From Acidimicrobiia bacterium (lineage in GTDB: Bacteria; Actinomycetota; Acidimicrobiia; Acidimicrobiales; AC-14), in NCBI GenBank assembly GCA_019243595.1, contig JAFAUA010000524.1, positions 1-6,565 of the forward strand: 6,565 nucleotides of DNA, read 5' to 3'. How positions within the stretch are numbered: position 1 is the stretch's first letter; each line of letters starts with the position of its first letter. The notes beneath the pieces were generated by a model. The model worked only from the letters and a program-made list of their open reading frames with translations. It was not told the origin of the DNA and searched no databases. Below, in pieces: positions 1-6,002 of this stretch. The position numbers and the translations under genes are program-made.

Positions 1-16
1 CGGGAACGGTGATCAC
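1..16 (-). CDS. aroB: Probable 3-dehydroquinate synthase (AroB), first codons only, runs off left edge
   Basis: Only five codons are visible. A GTG at 16 overlaps the aroK stop codon in a GTGA arrangement and would read M-I-T-V-P. AroB proteins commonly begin with a short stretch of this kind before the conserved region. AroB converts DAHP to 3-dehydroquinate in the cytoplasm, the second step of the shikimate pathway. The call rests mainly on context: aroC and aroK directly upstream on the same strand, with aroK-aroB a very common gene pair. No good Shine-Dalgarno is seen before the GTG, so translation would depend on coupling to aroK. The identity is inference, because far too little sequence is present for a domain match. 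Confidence 0.45.
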
Positions 17-546
17 GTGAGCGCGGCGACGACGTGGTCGACCACGTCGTCGATCGTCAGGTCGTCGACGTCGACGATCACGTCGGCCACTTCGGTGTAC
101 ATCGGATCGCGGATGCCCGACAGCCGGGCCAACTCCGCCGGACCGTCCTTACCCGCCAGCAGCGGGCGGTCTGTGCTGTCGCCGACTCGGGACGCCAGCG
201 TGTCGTCCGTCGCTCGCAGCCACACCACGCACTGTTGGAGGTTGAGCGCGGTGCGGTTGCGCTCTTCGGTGACCGCTCCGCCTCCGACCGACAGGACCGA
301 GGCAATCGGGTTGGCGAGAAAGGAGGAGAGCACCGCTGCCTCCAATTCGCGGAACGCAGCCTCGCCCCGCGTCTCGAAGATGGTCGAGATCGACAGGCCT
401 TCCTCGTCCTCGATCCAAGCGTCGACGTCGAAGAACGGGCGGGCAAGGCGCTGGGCGAGCCGCTCTCCGACCGAGCTCTTCCCGGCGCCCATCATCCCGA
501 CCAGGAGGATGTGCTCGCTGCTACCTGAGGTTGGCGAGGTAGCCAT
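13..546 (-). CDS. aroK: Shikimate kinase AroK
   Basis: Phosphorylates shikimate at the 3-hydroxyl with ATP, the fifth step of the shikimate pathway, in the cytoplasm. With ATG 546 as start the protein has 177 residues, normal for the family. The Walker A loop GMMGAGKS is at 17-24. The Asp pair of FDVD is at 40 and 42, and the shikimate-binding Arg of [11 protein letters not shown] is Arg60. A glycine triplet GGGAV lies at 88-92, the lid Arg in DRPLL is Arg127, and the C-terminal R-x3-Y is Arg146/Tyr150. All key residues are present. The start overlaps the aroC stop by 26 bases and has no clear Shine-Dalgarno. It is the only start codon just ahead of the P-loop; the next ATG (495) lies inside it. 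Translation is therefore probably coupled to aroC. The extreme C-terminus is rich in Asp and Val and contains a perfect DNA palindrome. Confidence 0.95.
   Translation of the reverse strand: MATSPTSGSSEHILLVGMMGAGKSSVGERLAQRLARPFFDVDAWIEDEEGLSISTIFETRGEAAFRELEAAVLSSFLANPIASVLSVGGGAVTEERNRTALNLQQCVVWLRATDDTLASRVGDSTDRPLLAGKDGPAELARLSGIRDPMYTEVADVIVDVDDLTIDDVVDHVVAALT
27..52. repeat. Perfect 26-bp palindrome in the 3' end of aroK
   Basis: The half-site cgacgacgtggtc is followed immediately by its exact reverse complement, with no spacer; the flanking pair 26/53 does not match. In the mRNA it can fold into an 11-bp stem with a four-base loop (TCGA). It ends ten bases before the GTG proposed as the aroB start. 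It is coding sequence (D-D-V-V-D-H-V-V), so it may partly reflect heavy use of GAC and GTC codons. A role in aroK/aroB translation or mRNA processing is inference. Confidence 0.6.
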
Positions 547-1675
547 CGCGGTTGCGGAGGAGCTCGTCGAGGGAGTCGCCGCCGAATTTCCGCAAGGCCT
601 CGTCGGCAAGCACGAGCGACATCATCGTCTCGGCCACGACGCCCATGGCCGGCACGGCCGTCACGTCGGTGCGCTCCTTGAAGGAGACCGTCTCCTCCTT
701 GGTATTGACGTCGACGGTGCGTAGCACTGGACGGTTCAGTGTCGACAGCGGCTTCATCGCCACCCGCGCCACCACCACTTCGCCGTTGGAGATGCCACCT
801 TCGATGCCACCGGCCCGGGCCGACCCTCGCCGGTACCCGCGCTCATCGGCGTCCCACACGATCTCGTCGTGAGCCTCCGAGCCTCGGCGGCTGGCAACGT
901 CGAAGCCTTCGCCGAGCTCGACCGCCTTGACGGCCTGGATGCTCATCAGGGCCTGGGCGAGGAGCCCGTCGAGCTTGCGGTCCCAGTGCACGTGGCTGCC
1001 GAGACCGACGGGGACGCCGTAGGCCAGCACCTCGACGACGCCGCCGAGCGAGTCGCCCTCGGCCTGTGCCGCTTTGACCTCCTGCACCATCGCCGCCTCG
1101 GCGTCGCCGTCGAAGCAGCGCACCGGCGAGTCGTCGATGGTCTCCAGATCCTCGGGAAGCGGCCGCGACTCACCTTTGCTTACGACCGGACCCAGCTGCA
1201 CGACGTGGGACAGCACGGCGACGTCGATCTGGGCGAGCAGGGCCTTGGCGAGCGTGCCTGCTGCCACCCGGGCTGCGGTCTCGCGCGCCGACGCCCTTTC
1301 GAGGACGTCGCGGGCATCGTCGAACCCGTACTTCTGCATCCCCGCCAGGTCGGCGTGGCCGGGGCGCGGCTTGGTCAACGGCTTTTCGGTTCGCCCGGGG
1401 GCAGGAGACATCTCCTCCTCCCACTTGGGCCACTCGGTGTTGGCGATCTCGATGCTGACCGGCGATCCGAGCGTGCGTCCGTGGCGAACGCCTCCCAGGA
1501 TCGTCAGCTCGTCGCGCTCGAAGCGCATGCGAGGACCTCGGCCGAACCCGAGGCGGCGGCGGGCCAGCTCCTCCTGGATCTCCTCCACCGTGATCGGCAG
1601 CCCCGCGGGCAGCCCCTCGACGACCACGACTAGTGCGCGGCCGTGAGATTCGCCAGCGGTGAGGTAGCGGAGCAC
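521..1675 (-). CDS. aroC: Chorismate synthase AroC
   Basis: Converts 5-enolpyruvylshikimate-3-phosphate to chorismate with reduced FMN, the last step of the shikimate pathway. The 384-residue length is typical. The N-terminus [12 protein letters not shown] carries the first signature (8-12) with the conserved His11. RPGHADLAG at 104-112 has His107, and the Arg/Ala-rich [14 protein letters not shown] region spans 127-140. The Gly-rich [11 protein letters not shown] lies at 289-299, and R-T-D-V-T-A-V-P-A at 335-343 has Asp337. All these conserved active-site elements are intact. GTG 1675 is the only in-frame start between the preceding in-frame stop and the conserved N-terminus. A strong GGAGG lies just one base before it, which is unusually close. 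The gene begins 32 bases after the PilX-like stop with no visible terminator, and its 3' end overlaps aroK. Confidence 0.97.
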   Translation of the reverse strand: MLRYLTAGESHGRALVVVVEGLPAGLPITVEEIQEELARRRLGFGRGPRMRFERDELTILGGVRHGRTLGSPVSIEIANTEWPKWEEEMSPAPGRTEKPLTKPRPGHADLAGMQKYGFDDARDVLERASARETAARVAAGTLAKALLAQIDVAVLSHVVQLGPVVSKGESRPLPEDLETIDDSPVRCFDGDAEAAMVQEVKAAQAEGDSLGGVVEVLAYGVPVGLGSHVHWDRKLDGLLAQALMSIQAVKAVELGEGFDVASRRGSEAHDEIVWDADERGYRRGSARAGGIEGGISNGEVVVARVAMKPLSTLNRPVLRTVDVNTKEETVSFKERTDVTAVPAMGVVAETMMSLVLADEALRKFGGDSLDELLRNRDGYLANLR

Positions 1676-1676
1676 G

Positions 1677-1681
1677 CCTCC
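1677..1681 (-). promoter_or_regulatory. Ribosome binding site of aroC, unusually close to the start
   Basis: In the mRNA sense this reads GGAGG, followed by a single C and then the GTG start of aroC. A spacer of one base is shorter than the usual five to nine. No alternative in-frame start exists upstream, and downstream starts would delete the conserved GESHG motif. The spacing is therefore real and may favour coupling to ribosomes finishing the pilin gene just upstream. Confidence 0.55.
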
Positions 1682-1707
1682 GAGTCTACGGGTCGGGCTC
1701 GCTCACC

Positions 1708-2787
1708 TCAGCAGTTGCTGGTGCAGGTCGACGGCGCCTCGTGGTACGAGGAGATACGCCAGTTGGTGACCACGACGCTGTTCAGCGTCGGGTCGCTGAA
1801 CGACGAGTTGGGCACTCCATTGATCCGAAGCTGGTTGAGAACGAGGGCTCCCTTCATGTCGAACTTTCCGCCATTCACCGTGACGGATGCGTGGGGAGCG
1901 TAGATGCCCCCCGTAAGGTTGGTGCGACACGACCCGTTCCAGGTCCAGGTCTCGGACGGTACGACATACAGCTGGAAGTTCACCGCGGTGCCGCCCGAGT
2001 TGATCGTCACGCACCCCGGGTCGACCGTTCCGGTTGTCACGTAAATCACGACGGGGCCGTTCGTAACTGTCGTTGTCGACTGAAACGAAACCGTCTGGCC
2101 GGCTGTACTACATACGAATGGCGTTCCTGCTAGCCCGTTAACGGTGGCCGGGAAGCTCCCGCCGGCGGGGCACGCCTGCGTGCCGGAGGTGGGCACAACC
2201 GGATCCGGCTGAGGATCAGTCTGGTTCAGGATGTTCCCGTTTTGGGAGGCCGGGGGGCAAGGGCCATGTCCCGGCAAGTAGCAGTCGTAGCGCAACGCAC
2301 ACGTTCCGTTGCCATTCGTGTTGATCGAGCCGCTCGAGCCCATCGACCCGACAGGCGTGCCCTTGCATTGGCCGTTGAAGTCGATGCTCGTGACAGCGAA
2401 GATCGAGTAGTCGAACCTCAGATCACGAATTGCGGTGGCGACGACTTGATGCGTGACTCCGTTCACCGTCCCTTTGGAGGCGATTGTGTAGGTGTTGGCG
2501 TCGACCTGAGTTGCGCTGTACGAGAAGGTGCTCTTGCCGGCACCTCCGGTGTTTGTAAACGTCGCCGACTGGCCCTGATCCAGCTGAAACAGTGCGTCAG
2601 ACACACCGGCGTCCGCGCCGCCCAACCCCGCGTTGAAGTCCTGGTTCGTCTTGATCTGCCGCTGGGACGTGAGGGTGCGCGCCACGACCCCGACTGACAA
2701 AAGGGTGAGCACAAGCAGGACGGACATAGCAACCACCAAGCTCCCGCGCTCCGAACGACGAGGCTTCGTCATCGTGGGTGTCAGCAT
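1708..2787 (-). CDS. PilX-like minor pilin with Cys-rich beta domain
   Basis: The 359-residue protein resembles the PilX N-terminal family. After a basic leader comes RG|SLVVAMSV (cleavage between Gly15 and Ser16 if processed), a hydrophobic helix to about residue 37, and then ADAGVSDALFQL at 58-69, typical of PilX-like pilins. Mature position 5 is Ala, not Glu. The remainder is Gly/Ser/Thr-rich, beta-type sequence with ten cysteines (141, 163, 169, 177, 206, 226, 259, 287, 355, 359). The segment GGIYAPHASVTVNGG near 293-307 resembles the C-terminal beta domain often found in PilX-like proteins. The role is probably in the pilus-tip priming complex on the cell surface. ATG 2787 overlaps the PilW-like stop by seven bases; a second ATG at 2772 is possible, and neither has a clear Shine-Dalgarno. 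Local base composition is less GC-rich than in the aro genes. Confidence 0.8.
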   Translation of the reverse strand: MLTPTMTKPRRSERGSLVVAMSVLLVLTLLSVGVVARTLTSQRQIKTNQDFNAGLGGADAGVSDALFQLDQGQSATFTNTGGAGKSTFSYSATQVDANTYTIASKGTVNGVTHQVVATAIRDLRFDYSIFAVTSIDFNGQCKGTPVGSMGSSGSINTNGNGTCALRYDCYLPGHGPCPPASQNGNILNQTDPQPDPVVPTSGTQACPAGGSFPATVNGLAGTPFVCSTAGQTVSFQSTTTVTNGPVVIYVTTGTVDPGCVTINSGGTAVNFQLYVVPSETWTWNGSCRTNLTGGIYAPHASVTVNGGKFDMKGALVLNQLRINGVPNSSFSDPTLNSVVVTNWRISSYHEAPSTCTSNC

Positions 2788-3401
2788 CCGGCGATACCCG
2801 CGGGGAGTCGATTTCTGAGATCCACGTCGTACTCACTCGTGAAGGGTTTCGGGCCGGGATAGCTGGCGGATGTGATCGTTACGTGCACGCGGATCGCGCA
2901 GTTCGCAACGTCGGCGGCGGTGCTCGTCGACGGGTCGATCTCGAGGTTGCTCGACGCTCGGTAGAACCGGAACACAGGGACACCCGTTGCGGCGTTTGTG
3001 ATGTTGACGAGTTCGCTGCTTGCCTGCGTCCACGAGCCACTGACCAACTTGTCCCGGCGAAACTTGTTGGTCGTTGTGTCAAGCCGCCACCGGTACTGGG
3101 TGCCGTCGAGGGCGGTGAAGTCCACCTCGTACGGGTACTGCGTGACGTCGGACAGCGGGTTGAGAGTCGCGGCGCTCCGAAGATCGCGGGCAATATCGAG
3201 CAGCTTCAGGCGCACGAGTTCTTGGTTGTTCACGAGCGCCTGACTCCGGTTCTCTGCATTCGTGAGACTGACGAGGACACCCGAAACCGTCGTGACGACG
3301 ATGAGGAGGAGAGCCGAAACGATCGTGACCTCGACGACCGTGAAGCCGGCGTCGGTCCGGCGACCAGCACGGAGGCGGCGAAGGCGGCCGATCAGGGACA
3401 T
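2781..3401 (-). CDS. PilW-like type IV minor pilin
   Basis: A 206-residue prepilin-like protein. Its leader is rich in Arg and ends at Gly19, followed by FTVVE (Phe20 to Glu24), a canonical class III signal with Glu at mature position 5 for prepilin peptidase and helix packing. A hydrophobic helix runs to about residue 46. Downstream, NNQELVRLKLLDIARDLR (58-75) continues the pilin helix as in PilW/PulJ-type pseudopilins. The globular part is beta-rich, with YRWRLDTTTNKFRR near 103-116. There are only two cysteines, Cys168 and the last residue Cys206, which could pair. The ATG at 3401 is chosen over an upstream TTG (3422) because GGGGAAG lies seven bases before it. It overlaps the upstream pilin stop by ten bases. 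It probably acts with its two neighbours as a tip or initiation complex of the pilus. Confidence 0.87.
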   Translation of the reverse strand: MSLIGRLRRLRAGRRTDAGFTVVEVTIVSALLLIVVTTVSGVLVSLTNAENRSQALVNNQELVRLKLLDIARDLRSAATLNPLSDVTQYPYEVDFTALDGTQYRWRLDTTTNKFRRDKLVSGSWTQASSELVNITNAATGVPVFRFYRASSNLEIDPSTSTAADVANCAIRVHVTITSASYPGPKPFTSEYDVDLRNRLPAGIAGC

Positions 3402-4657
3402 GTCGTCTTCCCCGCCGAGCAAACGATGAAGTTGCCCTGGACAAGTGGCGTTCCCGTGCTATCCGCGACCGCGACGACGTGGTTGCCAATGCTCCAGTTC
3501 GTTCCGGTCCCGTTCATGGTCGCCTTCCAAACACCAGGCGGCGACTGAACAAGACTGATGTTTGTCGAGTTGGGGTCGCCGGCGACCGACGTGTACACGA
3601 GCTGGAGAAATGCGCACGTGCCGGTGGTGTGGGCCGAGACGCTCACGTCGCTGACGAGTGTCGTTGACCCACTGGTCTGGTCTGCACCGGTCGGTGTGAA
3701 CGTGACAAGCCCGACCGTGCAGTTCACGGATGGACCGGCGGTGAGTGTGGTCGCAGACGCCTGTCCCGACGCGGACTGGTAACCCGTCGCGTTCTGCACG
3801 GCGTAGATCTGGAACGAGTAACTCGTCGACGGAGTCAGCCCCGTCGCCGCGTACGATGTCGCCGTCGATGAGACGTTGTTCGCCACAACATCAGACGTGG
3901 CGAAACCGTCGGTCGACAGCGCCACGACGTACTTGTCGAAACTCCCGACCGACGGCTTCGTCCATGACAGATCAATTTCGTTCTGGCCAGCGGAACCGGC
4001 CGCCGTCGTGGCCGTCAGGTTGGTGGGAGCACTTGGAGGTGTCTGAGTGCCCGGCGAACCGTTGGCGCCACAGTTTGCGGCGACGTAGGTACCGAGACCG
4101 CCGGGGTAGACGTCCGAATCCTGGCGAGCGGTGTGGCTACCGGCCTGGTCCGACCACGTGACAAAGACAGCGACGCGCTTGTACGCCTGCGTATAGGTCG
4201 TGCCGCCGCCGGGCGATTTACCGGCTGCCCACACGATGTACCGCGCGAAGTGATATGTCACGCCGGCGACCGTCTCATCCGGACCTGACGGTCCCCCGAT
4301 ATTGGCATTCGGGTCGGAGATCGTCACGGTGCTGTAGGTGCTGCTGTCTGCGGGATCGGTCCAGGTTGTTGCAAACCCCGGCTGTGATGTGCCAAATCCG
4401 ACCTGGCAGTACGGCACCGAGTGGAACGCCTCAACGTCGCGTGTCGCAAGCGCGAGAGCTCTTGCCCGGTTGGCGCCGAGAGCGGCGGTCCTCAGCGAGG
4501 CGAGGAACAAGGGGGCCATGCCGAGGACGCCGACGGCCAGCACCATGAGGGCGACCATCATCTCGATGATCGTGAAGCCTTCTTCGCCGTCGGCGCGCGC
4601 TCGCAGGCGCGACAGCGCAGCCTGCAGGCTCACACGTCTCCCCGGGCGACCGGACAC
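3392..4657 (-). CDS. PilV-like minor pilin with fibronectin type III domain
   Basis: 421 residues, large for a minor pilin. The basic leader ends at Gly27, followed by FTIIE (Phe28 to Glu32) and a hydrophobic helix MVALMVLAVGVLG. This is a canonical class III prepilin signal with Glu5. A pilin-type domain fills about 50-195. A linker (SPGTQTPP) leads into a fibronectin type III domain at about 208-306, with P-T-N-L-T-A, Trp232 in LSW, Tyr243, and GLTPSTSYSFQIYAV at 273-287 carrying the usual Tyr280. A further beta domain (311-421) has Cys313, Cys348, Cys413 and Cys420. I infer a surface-exposed tip protein or adhesin. Two GTG starts are possible: 4657 (given) and 4633. The latter has the better Shine-Dalgarno and would give 413 residues with a 19-residue leader. 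It follows the PilP-like gene after a short gap and overlaps the PilW-like gene. Confidence 0.88.
   Translation of the reverse strand: MSGRPGRRVSLQAALSRLRARADGEEGFTIIEMMVALMVLAVGVLGMAPLFLASLRTAALGANRARALALATRDVEAFHSVPYCQVGFGTSQPGFATTWTDPADSSTYSTVTISDPNANIGGPSGPDETVAGVTYHFARYIVWAAGKSPGGGTTYTQAYKRVAVFVTWSDQAGSHTARQDSDVYPGGLGTYVAANCGANGSPGTQTPPSAPTNLTATTAAGSAGQNEIDLSWTKPSVGSFDKYVVALSTDGFATSDVVANNVSSTATSYAATGLTPSTSYSFQIYAVQNATGYQSASGQASATTLTAGPSVNCTVGLVTFTPTGADQTSGSTTLVSDVSVSAHTTGTCAFLQLVYTSVAGDPNSTNISLVQSPPGVWKATMNGTGTNWSIGNHVVAVADSTGTPLVQGNFIVCSAGKTTCP
3407..3413 (-). promoter_or_regulatory. Ribosome binding site deciding the PilW-like start
   Basis: In the mRNA sense this reads GGGGAAG. Its GGGGA core is seven bases before the ATG at 3401. 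It lies inside the end of the upstream pilin gene and supports ATG 3401 over the longer TTG start at 3422. Confidence 0.6.
4638..4643 (-). promoter_or_regulatory. Ribosome binding site favouring the shorter start of the FN3 pilin
   Basis: In the mRNA sense this reads GGGGAG, four bases before the GTG at 4633. The GTG at 4657 has only weak G-rich sequence upstream. The site therefore suggests that translation may begin at codon 9 of the longer frame; the prepilin signal is intact either way. Confidence 0.45.
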
Positions 4658-4713
4658 CCATTGATATCGACACCCAAGGCCCGCGAGTTGAGCCGGCAGG
4701 GGCGCGAGTTGTC

Positions 4714-5343
4714 CTACTTGAGGACTTCTTCTCCCTTGCAGAGCTGGAAACGCTCATCGCCGAAGAGGAATGTGCCGCACTGGCCCTGGAGGGAGACCAG
4801 CTGGAAGTTCGATGCGAAGGTCTGACCGGGAGCGACGGCGGTGTACACGGTGTCGTTGACCCGGACGTCGGCGACCGTTTCGCCGCCCTTGGCGTAGACG
4901 TTCAGGAGCGCCACCTGCTGGCTGCGACGGGGTGCCGTCGCCGCCCCACCGGTCGCTCCGCCGGTCCCTACGCCACCACCCGCCACCGTCGTCTGGGTCG
5001 TACCACCGCCCGTAGAGCCCGCGGGAACGGTCGCCGACGTGGAACCGCCGCCGGCGCTCGTGGGGTTGATCAAAGGCTGGAAGGGGTTCTTGGTGTTGAA
5101 GACCTCGAAGCTTTCCGCCGGCCCACCTCGCGGCGCGATCGTCGTCGTCGTCGACGACCGGGGCGGCCTGACGAGCGGTGGCTGCGCGGTCGATCCTCCG
5201 CCGCCGCCCCCTCCGGCCAGCTTTGGCAGGACGAGCAGCAAGAAGATGAGTAGGGCGACGACGCCACCGCCGGCGATCACGAGCAGTCGCTGCCGGTCAG
5301 GCGCGAGTCCGAAGCGGCCGCCCCCCGGCGCCGGGGCAGCCAT
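4714..5343 (-). CDS. PilP-like membrane-anchored pilus assembly protein
   Basis: The 209-residue protein has a short Gly/Pro/Ala-rich cytoplasmic start, one transmembrane segment at about 20-41, a poly-Gly/Pro/Thr linker, a short ESFEVFNTKNPFQPLI element (77-92), and a second Gly/Thr/Ala linker to about 140. It ends in a compact beta-type domain (143-209). The N-P-F-x-P element followed by a small C-terminal beta domain recalls PilP of diderm systems. However, there is no lipobox cysteine; the only cysteines are Cys189 and Cys202, in the C-terminal domain, and may form a disulfide. The gene follows pilO with an ATGA overlap, in the pilP position of pilMNOP. I infer that it partners PilN and PilO at the outer face of the membrane. 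The function is assigned from position and layout rather than from strong sequence identity. No clear Shine-Dalgarno is seen, consistent with coupling to pilO. Confidence 0.72.
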   Translation of the reverse strand: MAAPAPGGGRFGLAPDRQRLLVIAGGGVVALLIFLLLVLPKLAGGGGGGGSTAQPPLVRPPRSSTTTTIAPRGGPAESFEVFNTKNPFQPLINPTSAGGGSTSATVPAGSTGGGTTQTTVAGGGVGTGGATGGAATAPRRSQQVALLNVYAKGGETVADVRVNDTVYTAVAPGQTFASNFQLVSLQGQCGTFLFGDERFQLCKGEEVLK

Positions 5344-6002
5344 CAGCCGCCGCCGGCGCGCGTTGTGGTCGTGGCGCCGGGGCTCGTCGTCGTGGTCGTG
5401 CCGGTGCCCGACGGCGTCGGGGTCGTGCCGGCACTGCTGACGGCGCCCGCCGACATCGTGAACATCCGTGCCGCCATCGACACCTGCATGTTGGAGATGT
5501 CGCTGCCGGCGGTGATCGACAACGTGTCGATGACGACGATGCGAGGAAGCTTGTTCAGGCGGTTGACGAAGTCGAGGATCTGGAAGTAGCCGCCCGAAAT
5601 CGTCAGCGACATCCGGATGGGAACAGGGGTGGCGGCACCGCCGGCAACAGTCGTCCCGGTCGTGGCCTGCGCGCCCCCGGGTGGCGTCGGAGTGATCGAG
5701 AGGAACTGGATCCCGGCCTTGTTGGCGGCATCGTTGGCGTCGAGGATGAACTGAGCGAGGTTCGGGTCGTCAGGGATCGCAACTCGCAAGGTCTCCAGCT
5801 CACTCTGCTTGAGGGGCTGGTCGCTCCTGGCCTGCTGCAGGCGGCTGAGCTGGTCGCGCAACGTCGCCCCTTGCTGGACGGCGTCGTTCTTGCGCTTCTT
5901 GGCGTCGGACAGCGCGGATCCCTGCGGCCCCCACAGTGCGACGAACCACAGCAGCACGAGCGCGACACCGATGGCGATCGGGATGAGCAGGCGCCGGTTC
6001 AT
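5343..6002 (-). CDS. pilO: Type IV pilus inner-membrane protein PilO
   Basis: A 219-residue bitopic membrane protein that pairs with PilN to link the cytoplasmic motor platform with the outer face of the membrane. A short basic N-terminus is followed by a transmembrane helix (about 5-24) and a charged/Gln-rich coiled-coil region (30-60). The conserved stretch SELETLRVAIPDDPNLAQF (67-85), with I-P-D-D, is typical of PilO. The ferredoxin-like C-terminal core includes VPIRMSLTISGGYFQILDFVNRL (127-149) and PRIVVIDTLSI (153-163). Two low-complexity Thr/Gly/Ala stretches are unusual: about 105-126 inside the protein, and a C-terminal tail from about 186 rich in Thr. ATG 6002 overlaps the pilN stop as ATGA and has GGGGA four bases upstream. 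A longer in-frame extension back to 6344 only reads through pilN in another frame and is not used. Confidence 0.92.
   Translation of the reverse strand: MNRRLLIPIAIGVALVLLWFVALWGPQGSALSDAKKRKNDAVQQGATLRDQLSRLQQARSDQPLKQSELETLRVAIPDDPNLAQFILDANDAANKAGIQFLSITPTPPGGAQATTGTTVAGGAATPVPIRMSLTISGGYFQILDFVNRLNKLPRIVVIDTLSITAGSDISNMQVSMAARMFTMSAGAVSSAGTTPTPSGTGTTTTTSPGATTTTRAGGG

Noticed and set aside
62..77. Second, 16-bp palindrome in aroK
   Set aside because: Made almost only of GTC/GAC codon repeats encoding Asp and Val; shorter and more easily explained by codon choice than the 26-bp one.
547..609. Longer aroK start at 609
   Set aside because: It would add a Ser/Thr/Ala-rich stretch read from inside aroC. 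ATG 546 gives the normal length and N-terminus for shikimate kinase.
17..724. Plus-strand open frame across aroK and the end of aroC
   Set aside because: Low-complexity Ser/Arg/Thr product, antisense to two well-supported genes.
869..1633. Long plus-strand open frame opposite aroC
   Set aside because: It lies fully antisense to a gene with every conserved chorismate synthase motif, and its product is Arg/Asp/Gly-rich with no recognisable domain. It is an expected result of high GC at third positions.
1676..1707. Possible terminator or promoter between the pilins and aroC
   Set aside because: I found no stem-loop followed by a T run and no convincing -35/-10 pair in these 32 bases.
2778..3548. 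Long plus-strand open frame opposite the PilW-like gene
   Set aside because: Antisense to a clear prepilin gene and crossing two gene boundaries; no family resemblance or ribosome binding site seen.
4682..4711. Direct repeat of cgcgagttg (4682-4690 and 4703-4711) between the PilP-like and FN3 pilin genes
   Set aside because: Only two nine-base copies 21 bases apart in GC-rich DNA; could be chance, and no promoter or hairpin could be tied to it.
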